Positions 1 through 8,190 of a stretch of DNA of 32,244 bases are shown here, in pieces. This stretch comes from Kangiellaceae bacterium (GTDB lineage: Bacteria; Pseudomonadota; Gammaproteobacteria; Enterobacterales; Kangiellaceae). Location: contig JABXIQ010000030.1 of NCBI GenBank assembly GCA_013373015.1, positions 1-32,244 on the forward strand, in the 5' to 3' direction. The notes under the pieces are model-generated. The model saw only the letters and a list, made by a program, of their open reading frames with translations, had not been told where the DNA came from and searched no databases. The first letter of the stretch is position 1, and every line of letters starts with the position of its first letter. The position numbers and the translations under genes were made by a program.

Positions 1-23
1 CTGAACCCTTTCTGGGCTTTTCT

Positions 24-102
24 GTCATTCCCGCGAAAGCGGGAATCTATCTTATACTACAATAGAAGCCTTTGAATGGATTCCCGCTTTCGCGGGAATG
101 AC
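24..102. repeat. Inverted pair of palindromic repeats (REP/BIME-like)
   Basis: Two copies of a 24-bp unit face each other at 24-47 and 79-102 and are exact reverse complements. Each copy is itself a hairpin: arms ATTCCCGC and GCGGGAAT around GAAA (27-46) or TTTC (80-99). A third, variant copy lies at 13649-13674. The pairing of opposite copies resembles the BIME arrangement of REP elements. No transposase is visible in the window. The family name is uncertain. Confidence 0.85.
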
Positions 103-139
103 GCAAATATCTTTTTGAAGAATTACAAAAGCTAAAATT

Positions 140-162
140 AAAAAAACTCTTTAAATAAAGAG
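140..162 (-). terminator. Rho-independent terminator of the DUF4124 gene
   Basis: Read on the minus strand, a hairpin with arms CTCTTT and AAAGAG around a four-base loop is followed directly by seven T (complement of 140-146). It lies about 100 bp past the stop codon at 263, as expected for the end of a pyrE-DUF4124 transcript. The stem is short and AT-rich, so efficiency is uncertain. Confidence 0.65.
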
Positions 163-262
163 CTTTTCATTAGTTACTAAAGCCAAGAAGTCCAGATTTG
201 GTGAACCCCTTGCCAAATGGCTGCTTTTATAATTATAAGTTATAAACTGACTAAGAGAGCGA

Positions 263-1225
263 TTACAGACTTTTTTGCGTTAAATAGTCAACGAACTTTT
301 GCCTAACCAACAAAGCCTTATCACTGTTACATAAACTTTGGCCTTGAGCGGAATTGAAACAATCGATTTCAAGTACAATTTGCATCGATTCATTTTCACC
401 TGGTAAGCGCGTCATTGATAACCCGATCTGATCTTGGTTTTGGGGTTTGCCAGTAATGATCAGTGTATCGGTAACAACTTCAAGTTTGTTTGAACCATTC
501 TCATGGGCAAAAATTTGTGCGTATTTCCACGCTTTATCACAACTGCTTTTGTCGCTACAAGAGAAAATAAGATCATCGTCTTGAAAGTCAGAATCGTATT
601 GAGATTGTTTCACAAGGCGCATGGCTTTGAGCTCTTTGAAGCGCAATAAGTCGTGGTGAAATTGCTCCTGAATAGTTGTCACTCGCTGTTGATATTGCTC
701 TAGAGAGGCTTGATTGGCAGACAATTGATTTTTTACCGATTCAATTTCAACCAAAATATTTTTGGGTACTGGCTTCCCTTTACGTTCAAAATTTGCTGCG
801 CGTGATTGTAGTTCGGTTAATTTGTTTTCTAGCGCAGCGCTATGACTACGAACGATATCCATATTGATCTTGAGAGAAGCCGTTTGGCTTTCTTCTGAGC
901 GCTCAATATCTTCGACAGTGTTGTATTGGCGCATTAACTGCATGTCTTTACGGCGCTGTTCGCGGCGCTTTTCGGCTTGCTCAGCGAGTTGCTGTTGTTT
1001 GATTTTTTCTGCCTGTTGCTGTTCGTCAGTTAAAAGGGCAGGAACCTGTTCAAGCACGCGGCCTTGCTCATTAATTACATCATAACCGTTCTTGACTGCT
1101 TCATTGGGTAAATAATCTTTAACCACCAAGCGACCAGTTTGATCTTTGTAACGATAATAATTCTTGGCTGCAAGATGATTAGCGGCTAAGGTTAGAATCA
1201 AAAAAAGAATTAAATTACGCGCCAT
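263..1225 (-). CDS. Exported DUF4124-domain coiled-coil protein, function unknown
   Basis: This 320-residue protein starts with a signal peptide (hydrophobic residues 4-18, likely cut near 20). The next stretch, about residues 21-65, has the look of DUF4124: an aromatic/basic start (NYYRYKDQTGRLVVKDYLP) followed by 'NGYDVINEQGRVLEQV'. Residues 66-105 are a Gln/Glu/Lys/Arg-rich helix and about 110-200 is predicted coiled coil. The C-terminal 100 residues contain three or four cysteines (SCSDKSSCDKAW; CFNSAQGQSLC) that could form disulfides in the periplasm. It lies 29 bp downstream of pyrE on the same strand, so it is probably cotranscribed, and a terminator follows. DUF4124 is a family without an agreed function; many members are periplasmic proteins with a coiled-coil extension. 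I make no functional call beyond export. Confidence 0.85.
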   Translation of the reverse strand: MARNLILFLILTLAANHLAAKNYYRYKDQTGRLVVKDYLPNEAVKNGYDVINEQGRVLEQVPALLTDEQQQAEKIKQQQLAEQAEKRREQRRKDMQLMRQYNTVEDIERSEESQTASLKINMDIVRSHSAALENKLTELQSRAANFERKGKPVPKNILVEIESVKNQLSANQASLEQYQQRVTTIQEQFHHDLLRFKELKAMRLVKQSQYDSDFQDDDLIFSCSDKSSCDKAWKYAQIFAHENGSNKLEVVTDTLIITGKPQNQDQIGLSMTRLPGENESMQIVLEIDCFNSAQGQSLCNSDKALLVRQKFVDYLTQKSL

Positions 1226-1254
1226 AAAGTACCACTGCTGTTAATGCTATAGTT

Positions 1255-1923
1255 TCAAACACCGTATTGCTCTCTATATGCTACTACTTTAGCATAAAAA
1301 TCACCAAATTCAGTGTTGTCCTGTAAATAGTTAATCAAATCTTGCAACTTGACGATGGAGTAAACTGGGATGCCATAATCCCGCTCGACTTCTTGTACTG
1401 CGGATAATTCGCCTTGACCTTTTTCTTGGCGATCTAAGGCTATTAGCACCGCTTTAGGGGTCGCACCATTAGCTTTAATGATGTCAATCGATTCGCGAAT
1501 GGCGGTGCCCGCTGAAATTACATCATCAATGATCAATACATCACCATTAAGCGCGCTGCCTACAATATTACCACCTTCACCATGCTCTTTCTTTTCTTTA
1601 CGATTAAAGCTGTAGGGGGTATTGATATTATGTTGATCCGAAAGGGCTACAGAGGTGGTACTCACTAAAGGAATACCTTTGTAAGCAGGACCAAATAAAA
1701 CATCAAAAGTTAAGCCATTATCGACGATGGTTTGCGCGTAAAATTTGCCCAATTGAGCTAAGTCATATCCACTATCAAATAAGCCTGTATTAAAGAAATA
1801 CGGACTTAAGCGACCACTTTTTAAGGTGAATTCGCCAAATTTTAATACTTGCTTATTTAGCGCCAATTCTATGAATTGACGTTGATGCTCTTGTAACTTG
1901 CTGTGCTGTGCTGTCTGCTGCAT
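1255..1923 (-). CDS. pyrE: Orotate phosphoribosyltransferase
   Basis: PyrE joins orotate and PRPP to make orotidine 5'-phosphate, the fifth step of de novo pyrimidine synthesis, in the cytosol. The 222 residues match the usual length of about 213 plus a short N-terminal extension. Visible motifs are [17 protein letters not shown] (29-45), the flexible catalytic loop with [11 protein letters not shown] (108-118), and the PRPP-binding motif [13 protein letters not shown] (129-141). The ATG at 1923 is the only sensible start; no clear Shine-Dalgarno precedes it. An imperfect 12-bp inverted repeat lies 41-81 bp upstream (1964-2004). The downstream DUF4124 gene is 29 bp away and likely shares the transcript. 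The assignment is secure. Confidence 0.97.
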   Translation of the reverse strand: MQQTAQHSKLQEHQRQFIELALNKQVLKFGEFTLKSGRLSPYFFNTGLFDSGYDLAQLGKFYAQTIVDNGLTFDVLFGPAYKGIPLVSTTSVALSDQHNINTPYSFNRKEKKEHGEGGNIVGSALNGDVLIIDDVISAGTAIRESIDIIKANGATPKAVLIALDRQEKGQGELSAVQEVERDYGIPVYSIVKLQDLINYLQDNTEFGDFYAKVVAYREQYGV

Positions 1924-1963
1924 AACTATAGAATATAAGAATTAAGATGAATATAGCATTAAT

Positions 1964-2004
1964 AATAACGGTTACACGTTAAAAAACAAACCGTTACCGT
2001 TATT
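1964..2004. promoter_or_regulatory. Inverted repeat upstream of pyrE
   Basis: AATAACGGTTAC (1964-1975) and GTTACCGTTATT (1993-2004) are inverted copies with one mismatch, separated by 17 bases. They sit between the subtilase terminator and the pyrE start. They could be an operator or a leader hairpin of the pyrE transcript; which one is not visible from sequence. Confidence 0.4.
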
Positions 2005-2014
2005 TTCATGGCAA

Positions 2015-2046
2015 TAAAAAAGGCAACCCAAGGGCTGCCTTTTTTG
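2015..2046 (-). terminator. Rho-independent terminator of the subtilase gene
   Basis: Arms AGGCAACCC (2021-2029) and GGGCTGCCT (2032-2040) pair with one mismatch and are flanked by A and T runs, so it can work in either direction. It lies 18 bp past the stop codon of the minus-strand protease gene at 2064, and would insulate pyrE from it. Confidence 0.85.
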
Positions 2047-2063
2047 CTGTTACTGAGCTTTTA

Positions 2064-4187
2064 TTACTTAAAACGTAATGTCCAGCTGTCGATGTAACCA
2101 GTATCACCATTATATTGGTCATACACTTCTAGTTTCCAAGTACCGTTACCACTGTTAGAAACCGAGCTTGCACCTAGCGAATATGTTTCTAGGATATCAT
2201 CAGCACTGCCGCCAGTGTAGCTGCGTAAAGTTGCAGATTTACCGTCTGGAGCGATGATTTTGATGCGTAAGTCACCAACATAAGTGTGCTTGATATCAAC
2301 ATCAATTTCGATATCGCCGATAGAAGTACGGCCAGAAACGTTCACAGAACTTGTAGATGTTTTCTTATCAGAAATTGAAACATTAGTACCGTTAGTGAAC
2401 TCGTTTGAGCCGCTTGGGGGTGGTGTGGTTTGCTCAGTGTAGTCAGCTACTAAGCTTACGCCTGAGTATGCACTCCAACCGTGTAACATAACATGGTAAG
2501 TACCTGCTGCTGTGGTGGCAAAAGTACATACTTCGTTGTTACCTGATTTGTATGGACGACATTGGCCAGTAGCCCCTGCAGATTGAGTTGGTTCACTGCC
2601 AAACTTAACGTATAAGTCTGCATCACCTGAACCGCCACTCATTGTGAATGTTACATTCGTTGCGCCAGCTGGAACGTCAAAGGTATAACGCGTTTCTGAG
2701 CCTGTTGTGCCAGAAAGGTTGGTTTTTGCCACGCCTTTGCTTAGTGAATTACCGCCTGGAGGTGGTGGAGGTGGATTACCGCCGCCTTGAGCTGCTGCAA
2801 CTGCTGCAGCTGCGTCTAGCATACCGTCACCACAATTAGACGTTGAACAGTTAGAACCTGAAGGGAAAGGCTTGGCTGAAGATTTCAACTTTGACTCAAC
2901 TTCGTCTGGCGTTAAGTTAGGATTAACGGCAAACATCAATGCGGCAACACCTGCAACGTGAGGAGCTGCCATTGACGTACCTGCATAGTAAGCATAGCTT
3001 TCTGATGAAGGGCCTTGAGTACCAGAGTTAACCGTAGAAGCAACACCGTCAGAACCACCTTCACCACCTGGAGCTGCGATATCAATTAATGAACCGTAGT
3101 TTGAGTAGCTTGCGCGATTAGATTGTTTATTTGTTGCTGCAACTGAAACAACGCCAGAACAGTTGCCTGGGTTGTAGTTAGAAACGTTAGCGTTTGAGTT
3201 ACCAGATGCAACGATTACTACTGCGCCGTTAGAACGAGCAGAGTTGATTGCGCTTTGCGTGGTTGATGAACATGAGCCTGAACCACCTAAAGACATATTG
3301 ATGACTTTAGCTGGGTTAGGGTTAGCAGGAACACCAGATACTGAACCGCCAGCAGCCCAAACGATTGCATCAGCGATATCAGAGGTTAAACCACCACAAG
3401 TACCTAATACACGAATAGGTACGATTTTTGATTTATAAGCAACACCAGCAACACCTTTGTTGTTGTTGGTTACCGCAGCAATAGTACCTGCTACGTGCGT
3501 ACCGTGCCATGAAGAGTTGCTTGCTGGACCACATTGACCAGTTGTCCAATCACCTGGATCAAGTGCGCTTGAGTCGCGACCATTACCATCGTTGGCAACT
3601 GACAAGTCAGAAATGAAGTCATAACCACCAATAATATTAGCGTTTAGATCTGAGTGGCTTGTGTAACCAGTATCCAGAACCGCTACAGTCACGCCTTCAC
3701 CTTGGGTGGTGTCCCAAGCTGATTCTAAGTTAATGCCTGCTGTTGCGTCTGTATAGTGCCACTGAACACCATAGTGAGTATCGTTTGCAGTTGCCGCTGG
3801 ATACATCATGCGATCAACTTCAACTTCGAAGCCTTGTGCACGCAAACGAGCCGCCATTTTTTCAAGCGATGCTACAGATTTCATGCCATCAAACTTAAGA
3901 ACTTGCGCACCGTTAAACGTGAAACGCTTGTGTTGAGCTTTTGCGCCCATGATGGCGTTTAACTTTTGAACAGCAACATCACTAGCCATGCTTTGCATTG
4001 CTTTTGCAGTGACTTGTTGACCTGGCTTACGTACGATCAAACCTGGCGCCATTTCGACCTGAGCGGCGGTTGGGTTTGACATCTTAACGTTAGCGATTTC
4101 ACCATTAGCTATAGCTTGAGAGTTGATACCGATCAATGCACAAGATACAGCTAAAGGAGCTAAAGCCTTATTAAAAGGTTTATTCAT
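2064..4187 (-). CDS. Secreted S8 (subtilisin-like) serine protease with PPC and P domains
   Basis: This 707-residue protein is an extracellular serine endopeptidase. Order of parts: signal peptide (1-27, cut near AIA-N), propeptide to about 130, S8 catalytic domain about 140-465, a proline linker (PPPPPP at 472-477), a bacterial pre-peptidase C-terminal (PPC) domain about 483-583, a second linker, and a proprotein-convertase P domain about 598-707. The triad is visible: D172 (LDTGYTSHSD), H228 (SSWHGTHVAGT) and S405 (GTSMAAPHVAG); N330 in ASGN is the oxyanion-hole residue. Paired cysteines (such as 447/452 and 543/554) suggest disulfides. The start is supported by TAGGAG about 10 bases upstream. 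PPC and P domains are typical of marine gammaproteobacterial proteases and are often removed or used in secretion and substrate binding. The gene stands alone, with a terminator behind it and a CRP-type site in front. Secretion beyond the outer membrane is inferred. Confidence 0.95.
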   Translation of the reverse strand: MNKPFNKALAPLAVSCALIGINSQAIANGEIANVKMSNPTAAQVEMAPGLIVRKPGQQVTAKAMQSMASDVAVQKLNAIMGAKAQHKRFTFNGAQVLKFDGMKSVASLEKMAARLRAQGFEVEVDRMMYPAATANDTHYGVQWHYTDATAGINLESAWDTTQGEGVTVAVLDTGYTSHSDLNANIIGGYDFISDLSVANDGNGRDSSALDPGDWTTGQCGPASNSSWHGTHVAGTIAAVTNNNKGVAGVAYKSKIVPIRVLGTCGGLTSDIADAIVWAAGGSVSGVPANPNPAKVINMSLGGSGSCSSTTQSAINSARSNGAVVIVASGNSNANVSNYNPGNCSGVVSVAATNKQSNRASYSNYGSLIDIAAPGGEGGSDGVASTVNSGTQGPSSESYAYYAGTSMAAPHVAGVAALMFAVNPNLTPDEVESKLKSSAKPFPSGSNCSTSNCGDGMLDAAAAVAAAQGGGNPPPPPPGGNSLSKGVAKTNLSGTTGSETRYTFDVPAGATNVTFTMSGGSGDADLYVKFGSEPTQSAGATGQCRPYKSGNNEVCTFATTAAGTYHVMLHGWSAYSGVSLVADYTEQTTPPPSGSNEFTNGTNVSISDKKTSTSSVNVSGRTSIGDIEIDVDIKHTYVGDLRIKIIAPDGKSATLRSYTGGSADDILETYSLGASSVSNSGNGTWKLEVYDQYNGDTGYIDSWTLRFK

Positions 4188-4338
4188 TTCGACTGACTCC
4201 TAAAAAAAGAAAAAAGGACTACCCCAAAGGTATTGCTACCTTACTTCATGCGCTTATTGGAATGTGTAACGGTGTTATTATTTTATTACCTATCCCCATA
4301 GGCGATTGCAGGAATATACAGTATTTGAAAAGTCGAAG

Positions 4339-4354
4339 TGTGAACTGCTTCACA
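4339..4354. promoter_or_regulatory. CRP/Vfr-type operator upstream of the subtilase gene
   Basis: The sequence TGTGA-ACTGCT-TCACA is an exact match to the CRP core TGTGA-N6-TCACA, and the flanks (AAG before, TAG after) partly keep the extended consensus. It lies about 150-165 bp upstream of the protease start codon. That distance would fit class I activation only if the promoter lies well upstream in the leader. I infer cAMP-dependent control of the secreted protease. Confidence 0.6.
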
Positions 4355-4463
4355 TAGGTACATTGTATCAACAATATAACTATTTCTAATACAATAATAG
4401 ATTAGAAAAACTTATCATAAAAGGCGAAGCTAAATTAGATGGGGCTTAATTAAAGATTGCTAA

Positions 4464-4757
4464 TTAGACAAACTCGAGCGCGATCTGATCTTCATCAACT
4501 CTAACTACGCGCATCGGATGTAGGATCATTTTATTTTGATCTTCACCCAAGATGCCATCAATATGCACCTTTACCACGTCGCCAGCATTTAGATCGGCAC
4601 CTATATTGTTTTTTAGCAATACGCCACCTTCCGAAATATCTAGGCTTTCGGTTAAAAATACTTGCGAGTCTTGTTGCCTAACGGCTACAGGCAAATGAAT
4701 TGATACGCGACAAAAACGACGTCCGTCTTCCATATGAGGTACTTGGTTGGTGTTCAT
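4464..4757 (-). CDS. PilZ-domain protein (c-di-GMP receptor candidate)
   Basis: This small protein of 97 residues is essentially one PilZ domain. Counted from the chosen start, the c-di-GMP signature is present: an Arg-rich motif RRFCR near residues 13-17 and the DISEGG motif (D/N-x-S-x-x-G) near 40-45. A longer frame opens at 4799, but its extra 14 residues (beginning MTIIIIR) look non-coding. The ATG at 4757 has AAGGA (complement of 4765-4769) seven bases in front of it, so I place the start there. PilZ proteins bind the second messenger and act on motility, polysaccharide or gene expression through partners; the partner here cannot be told. It is not close enough to rsmA (over 250 bp) to be clearly in that operon. 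Confidence 0.88.
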   Translation of the reverse strand: MNTNQVPHMEDGRRFCRVSIHLPVAVRQQDSQVFLTESLDISEGGVLLKNNIGADLNAGDVVKVHIDGILGEDQNKMILHPMRVVRVDEDQIALEFV

Positions 4758-4761
4758 AACT

Positions 4762-4769
4762 CGTTCCTT
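4762..4769 (-). promoter_or_regulatory. Ribosome binding site fixing the PilZ start
   Basis: On the minus strand AAGGAACG is followed, seven bases after the AAGGA core, by the ATG at 4757. No such site precedes the upstream ATG at 4799, so this site decides the start. Confidence 0.7.
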
Positions 4770-5009
4770 GAGTGGTTTCCTAATAATTATAATAGTCAAA
4801 GCCCTTTATAGTGTAAAGCATTATTCGCTTACTCATTGAAAAACAAACAATTATTGGATTTGCATCTTGTCATTAATCTGTTCCGCTTAGACGTGCGTAA
4901 CATTACGCAAGCTAATCTGAAAATGATGAGCAGTTCGCATTAGCTATTTGAAGGAAAACACACTTTTGAGGCGCGGTTGTAATGACTCAATAGACTGCTT
5001 TTTTTGTAA

Positions 5010-5834
5010 TCAATTCTGCGATTCTTGTTCAATAAAACAGCAAATTTGAGTGAATTGCTGCAAGCTGATATTTTCCGCTCTTTGTTGTGGATCAATACCT
5101 AAATCTTGTAATTGAACGTCATTGATCCAATTCTTTAGACTATTGCGTAGGGTTTTGCGGCGTTGACCAAAGGCGGAAGTGACAATTTTATTCAGTTGTT
5201 TCGCATCAGTGACAGGATACGGCAGTTGTTCATGGGGTTGTAAACGGATAATGGCGGAGTCAACTTTTGGCGGTGGCAAAAAGGCTCCTGGCGGCACAAC
5301 AAACAGCATTTGAGTTTGGCAATAATATTGTGCCATCACACTTAAACGACCATATTGCGAAGTTCCGGGTGCTGCACAAATGCGTTCAACGACTTCTTTT
5401 TGTAGCATAAAGTACATATCTTGAATGACTTCGCGCTGATCTAATAGGTGAAAAATAAGTGGGGTTGATATGTTATAAGGCAGATTGCCGACGATTCGTA
5501 GTTTTCCCTGAGCGTCACTATCGTTTTGATATAAATTGGTAAAATCAAACTTTAAGGCGTCATGATGATGAATAACGAAATTATCGTATTGGGAAAATTT
5601 TTCTTGTAGGCGGGGGATCAGGTCGCGATCGAGCTCCACGACGTTCAATTGTCCTACTGCTTTGATTAAGTGCTCTGTAATAGCTCCTAAACCAGGGCCA
5701 ATTTCCACCATGCAGTCCTCTGTGCGCGGAGCAATAGAGTCCACAATGCGCTGAATGTAAAAGTTATCGGACAAGAAATTTTGTCCAAACCGTTTGCGAG
5801 CTTGATGCCCTTGTACGATGCTATTTTTACCCAT
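5010..5834 (-). CDS. rsmA: 16S rRNA (adenine(1518)-N(6)/adenine(1519)-N(6))-dimethyltransferase
   Basis: RsmA (KsgA) uses S-adenosylmethionine to dimethylate two adjacent adenines in the terminal helix of 16S rRNA, a late checkpoint in small-subunit assembly. The 274 residues are of normal length. Visible motifs: RKRFGQNFL (13-21), the SAM-binding loop EIGPGLG (44-50), the acidic end of beta 2 (VVELDRDL, 65-72), and the catalytic NLPYNIS (117-123). PPPKVDSAIIRL is the conserved C-terminal element. It follows pdxA with a gap of 6 bp and has no good ribosome site, which suggests translational coupling. In many relatives apaG and apaH follow rsmA; here they do not. Confidence 0.97.
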   Translation of the reverse strand: MGKNSIVQGHQARKRFGQNFLSDNFYIQRIVDSIAPRTEDCMVEIGPGLGAITEHLIKAVGQLNVVELDRDLIPRLQEKFSQYDNFVIHHHDALKFDFTNLYQNDSDAQGKLRIVGNLPYNISTPLIFHLLDQREVIQDMYFMLQKEVVERICAAPGTSQYGRLSVMAQYYCQTQMLFVVPPGAFLPPPKVDSAIIRLQPHEQLPYPVTDAKQLNKIVTSAFGQRRKTLRNSLKNWINDVQLQDLGIDPQQRAENISLQQFTQICCFIEQESQN

Positions 5835-5840
5835 ATTCAG

Positions 5841-6854
5841 TTAGGATGTTTGGCGTTGAATTAAATCTAAAGTGAATTGTAGCGCATATTGCATGCTACC
5901 GACATCAGCAATATTTTTTCCTGCGATATCCAAACCAGTGCCATGATCGACAGAGGTGCGTATAAATGGTAGGCCTAAAGTCATGTTGATCGCATTCCCA
6001 AAGCCTTTGTGCTTGAGAGTGGGCAATCCTTGGTCATGATACATAGCTAAAACACAGTCGACCTGCTCAAGCAAGTTGGGCTTAAAGGCGGTATCCGCTG
6101 GAATGGGGCCTATTAAATCGGCATTAAGTTGGTCTCGTAATCGCTCTAGAGTTGGAATGATAACTTCAATTTCTTCCATGCCTAAATGACCATCTTCACC
6201 AGCATGAGGATTTAAGCCGCAAACTAAAATTTTAGGCTTTGCGATGGCAAACTTATGCTGCATTTCCTTGACGATAATAGTTAATACTTGCTCAAGCAGT
6301 TGTGGTGTAATGGCGTCAGCGACCTGTCGTAGCGGTAGGTGAGTCGTTGCCAAAGTCACTCGTAATCCATCCGTGGCTAACATCATTACCACTTTCTCAG
6401 TGTTGCTGGTTTCTGCAAAAAATTCAGTATGACCTGAGAATTTTAGCCCTGATTGGTTGATCACTCCTTTATGTACAGGCCCCGTAAGTATCGCATCCAC
6501 TTGCTTGCTCATTGCCATTTGTGCGGCAATATTAAGAGTATTAATAACATATTGAGCATTATCTGGATTGAGCTGACCAATGACATTATATGCTAATAAT
6601 GGACTATCAATTATCGATAAATGCCCAGCATGATGCGGCTTCGCTGGTTGGGTAGCGTCAAAATCAGTAAGAGATAAAGGAAGCTCAAGCCATTGCGCAG
6701 TATCAAGTAGGAGTTGTTTGGAAGCACAGGCAATCAGTTGCGCTGAGTGTGGTTGTTGGGCGAGCTTTACTAGTATTTCAGGGCCAATTCCGGCGGGCTC
6801 GCCCGCCGTGATTAGGATCCGCGGCGTTTGCAGTGCCGCTGAGAGGGGGCTCAT
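5841..6854 (-). CDS. pdxA: 4-hydroxythreonine-4-phosphate dehydrogenase
   Basis: PdxA oxidises 4-phosphohydroxy-L-threonine with NAD(P), giving the amino-acetone phosphate that PdxJ uses to make pyridoxine 5'-phosphate (DXP-dependent vitamin B6 pathway). At 337 residues it has the family length. GEPAGIGPE (18-26) opens the protein; GHTEFFAE (141-148) follows; the metal-binding histidines appear to be H172, H217 (NPHAGE) and H273 (YHDQG), with spacing like the E. coli enzyme; SVDHGTG (301-307) closes the site. The ATG overlaps the surA stop by one base (TAATG), a sign of coupled translation within lptD-surA-pdxA-rsmA. Confidence 0.97.
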   Translation of the reverse strand: MSPLSAALQTPRILITAGEPAGIGPEILVKLAQQPHSAQLIACASKQLLLDTAQWLELPLSLTDFDATQPAKPHHAGHLSIIDSPLLAYNVIGQLNPDNAQYVINTLNIAAQMAMSKQVDAILTGPVHKGVINQSGLKFSGHTEFFAETSNTEKVVMMLATDGLRVTLATTHLPLRQVADAITPQLLEQVLTIIVKEMQHKFAIAKPKILVCGLNPHAGEDGHLGMEEIEVIIPTLERLRDQLNADLIGPIPADTAFKPNLLEQVDCVLAMYHDQGLPTLKHKGFGNAINMTLGLPFIRTSVDHGTGLDIAGKNIADVGSMQYALQFTLDLIQRQTS

Positions 6855-8161
6855 TAAGCGTCTTCTTCCTCAACAATTTTCTTAACATAGGCTTCATCAC
6901 GAATTTCACGAACCCAATTTTCAACTTCTTCTGAGAATTTGCGCTGTTGTAAAATTCGAGCGGCTTGCTGTTTTTTCATTTCGTCGGTTTGATCGCTTTC
7001 GCGCTTGCCGGTTAGTTGGACGATATGCCATCCAAAACTCGACTGGAATGGTGGGCTTATTTCATCAATAGCAAGGCTGGCTAATGTTTGTTCAAACACG
7101 GGATCATAAATACCCACATTGTTCCAACCTAGCTCCCCTCCTAAATTAGCAGTGCCTGGATCGTCGGAATGTTTTTTAGCTTGTTCAGAAAAATCTGCAT
7201 TACCAGCCAATACATTTTCACGAATTCGAGTCAATAGAGCTTGCGCTTCTTCACTGGTAGTGATGGCATCTGGTTTGATAAGAATATGGCGCGAATTAGT
7301 TTGCTGTACCAAGTGCTGCTGTTCGCCACGTTTTTCTAATAATTTAAGAATATGGAAGCCTGAGGGGCTTTGAATAGGACGTGATACTTCACCAGTGTTC
7401 ATGTAATAAACCACGTCAGCAAACAAGGTTGGCATGCTTTCTTCTGTGCGCCAGCCAAAATCTCCACCTTCTTTAGCATCAGGACTTGCTGAGACTTCTT
7501 GAGCCACTGCCGAAAAATCGGCACCGTTATTGATGCGAGTTACTGTATCAAGTGCTAATTGCTTTGCATTGGCTATAGTTTGTTCATCAGCACTTTCGTC
7601 AGCAGAAATCAAAATATGGCCAAGGTGATATTCGATTTGGTTTTGCGAGTCCATCGCTTGTACCAATGATTCCACCTCTTTTTCGCTGATTTGAATACGG
7701 CGGGCAACAAAAGCTTCGCGGAAACGAGTAGTCGTAATTTCTTTGCGCAAATCATCTAAAAACACTTCGAAAGGGATGCCATCTTGCGCCAGCTGTAAGC
7801 GAAATTGATCAAGAGTCATGCCATTTTGTTGCGCTATTTGATTGGCAAACTGTTGTAACTCGGCGGGTTGAACTTGCATGCCTGCACGTTGGGCCATTTG
7901 CCATTGCAAACTCTGAATGATTAATTGCTCCAGCAGTTCTTTGCGTAATACGTCATCAGTGGGTAGTTGTCCGCCACGCGCAAGAATGGTCTGCTTGGCT
8001 TGCTTGATCTTACGTTCTAATTCGCTTTCAAGGATCACATCCTCATCAACTTGCGCAATCATTTTGTCAATTTTTTCATAGGCATCAGCGTTAGGAGCTA
8101 ATAATAATGCAGCTAGTATTGTTGCGCTGAAAAGGTTCTTTAACTTCATTTTTATACTCAT
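6854..8161 (-). CDS. surA: Periplasmic peptidyl-prolyl isomerase / outer-membrane protein chaperone SurA
   Basis: SurA carries unfolded outer-membrane proteins across the periplasm to the BAM complex. The 435 residues include a signal peptide (1-27, cut after ADA), the N-terminal chaperone module (about 28-170), and two parvulin domains at about 176-277 and 288-387, each with the HILI motif (GHILISADES, RHILIKPDA) and a GFHI/GWHI end. A C-terminal helix completes the chaperone core, as in E. coli. It lies 29 bp downstream of lptD, whose product is a known SurA client, and overlaps pdxA by one base. A second Met at residue 5 is an alternative start; no strong ribosome site separates the two. 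Confidence 0.97.
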   Translation of the reverse strand: MSIKMKLKNLFSATILAALLLAPNADAYEKIDKMIAQVDEDVILESELERKIKQAKQTILARGGQLPTDDVLRKELLEQLIIQSLQWQMAQRAGMQVQPAELQQFANQIAQQNGMTLDQFRLQLAQDGIPFEVFLDDLRKEITTTRFREAFVARRIQISEKEVESLVQAMDSQNQIEYHLGHILISADESADEQTIANAKQLALDTVTRINNGADFSAVAQEVSASPDAKEGGDFGWRTEESMPTLFADVVYYMNTGEVSRPIQSPSGFHILKLLEKRGEQQHLVQQTNSRHILIKPDAITTSEEAQALLTRIRENVLAGNADFSEQAKKHSDDPGTANLGGELGWNNVGIYDPVFEQTLASLAIDEISPPFQSSFGWHIVQLTGKRESDQTDEMKKQQAARILQQRKFSEEVENWVREIRDEAYVKKIVEEEDA

Positions 8162-8190
8162 TGTTTATACGCTAGGTGTTTCTATGTTGA

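Noticed and set aside
4758-4799. Longer start of the PilZ gene at 4799
   Set aside because: The extra residues are low-complexity (Ile run) and the real ribosome site sits before the ATG at 4757.
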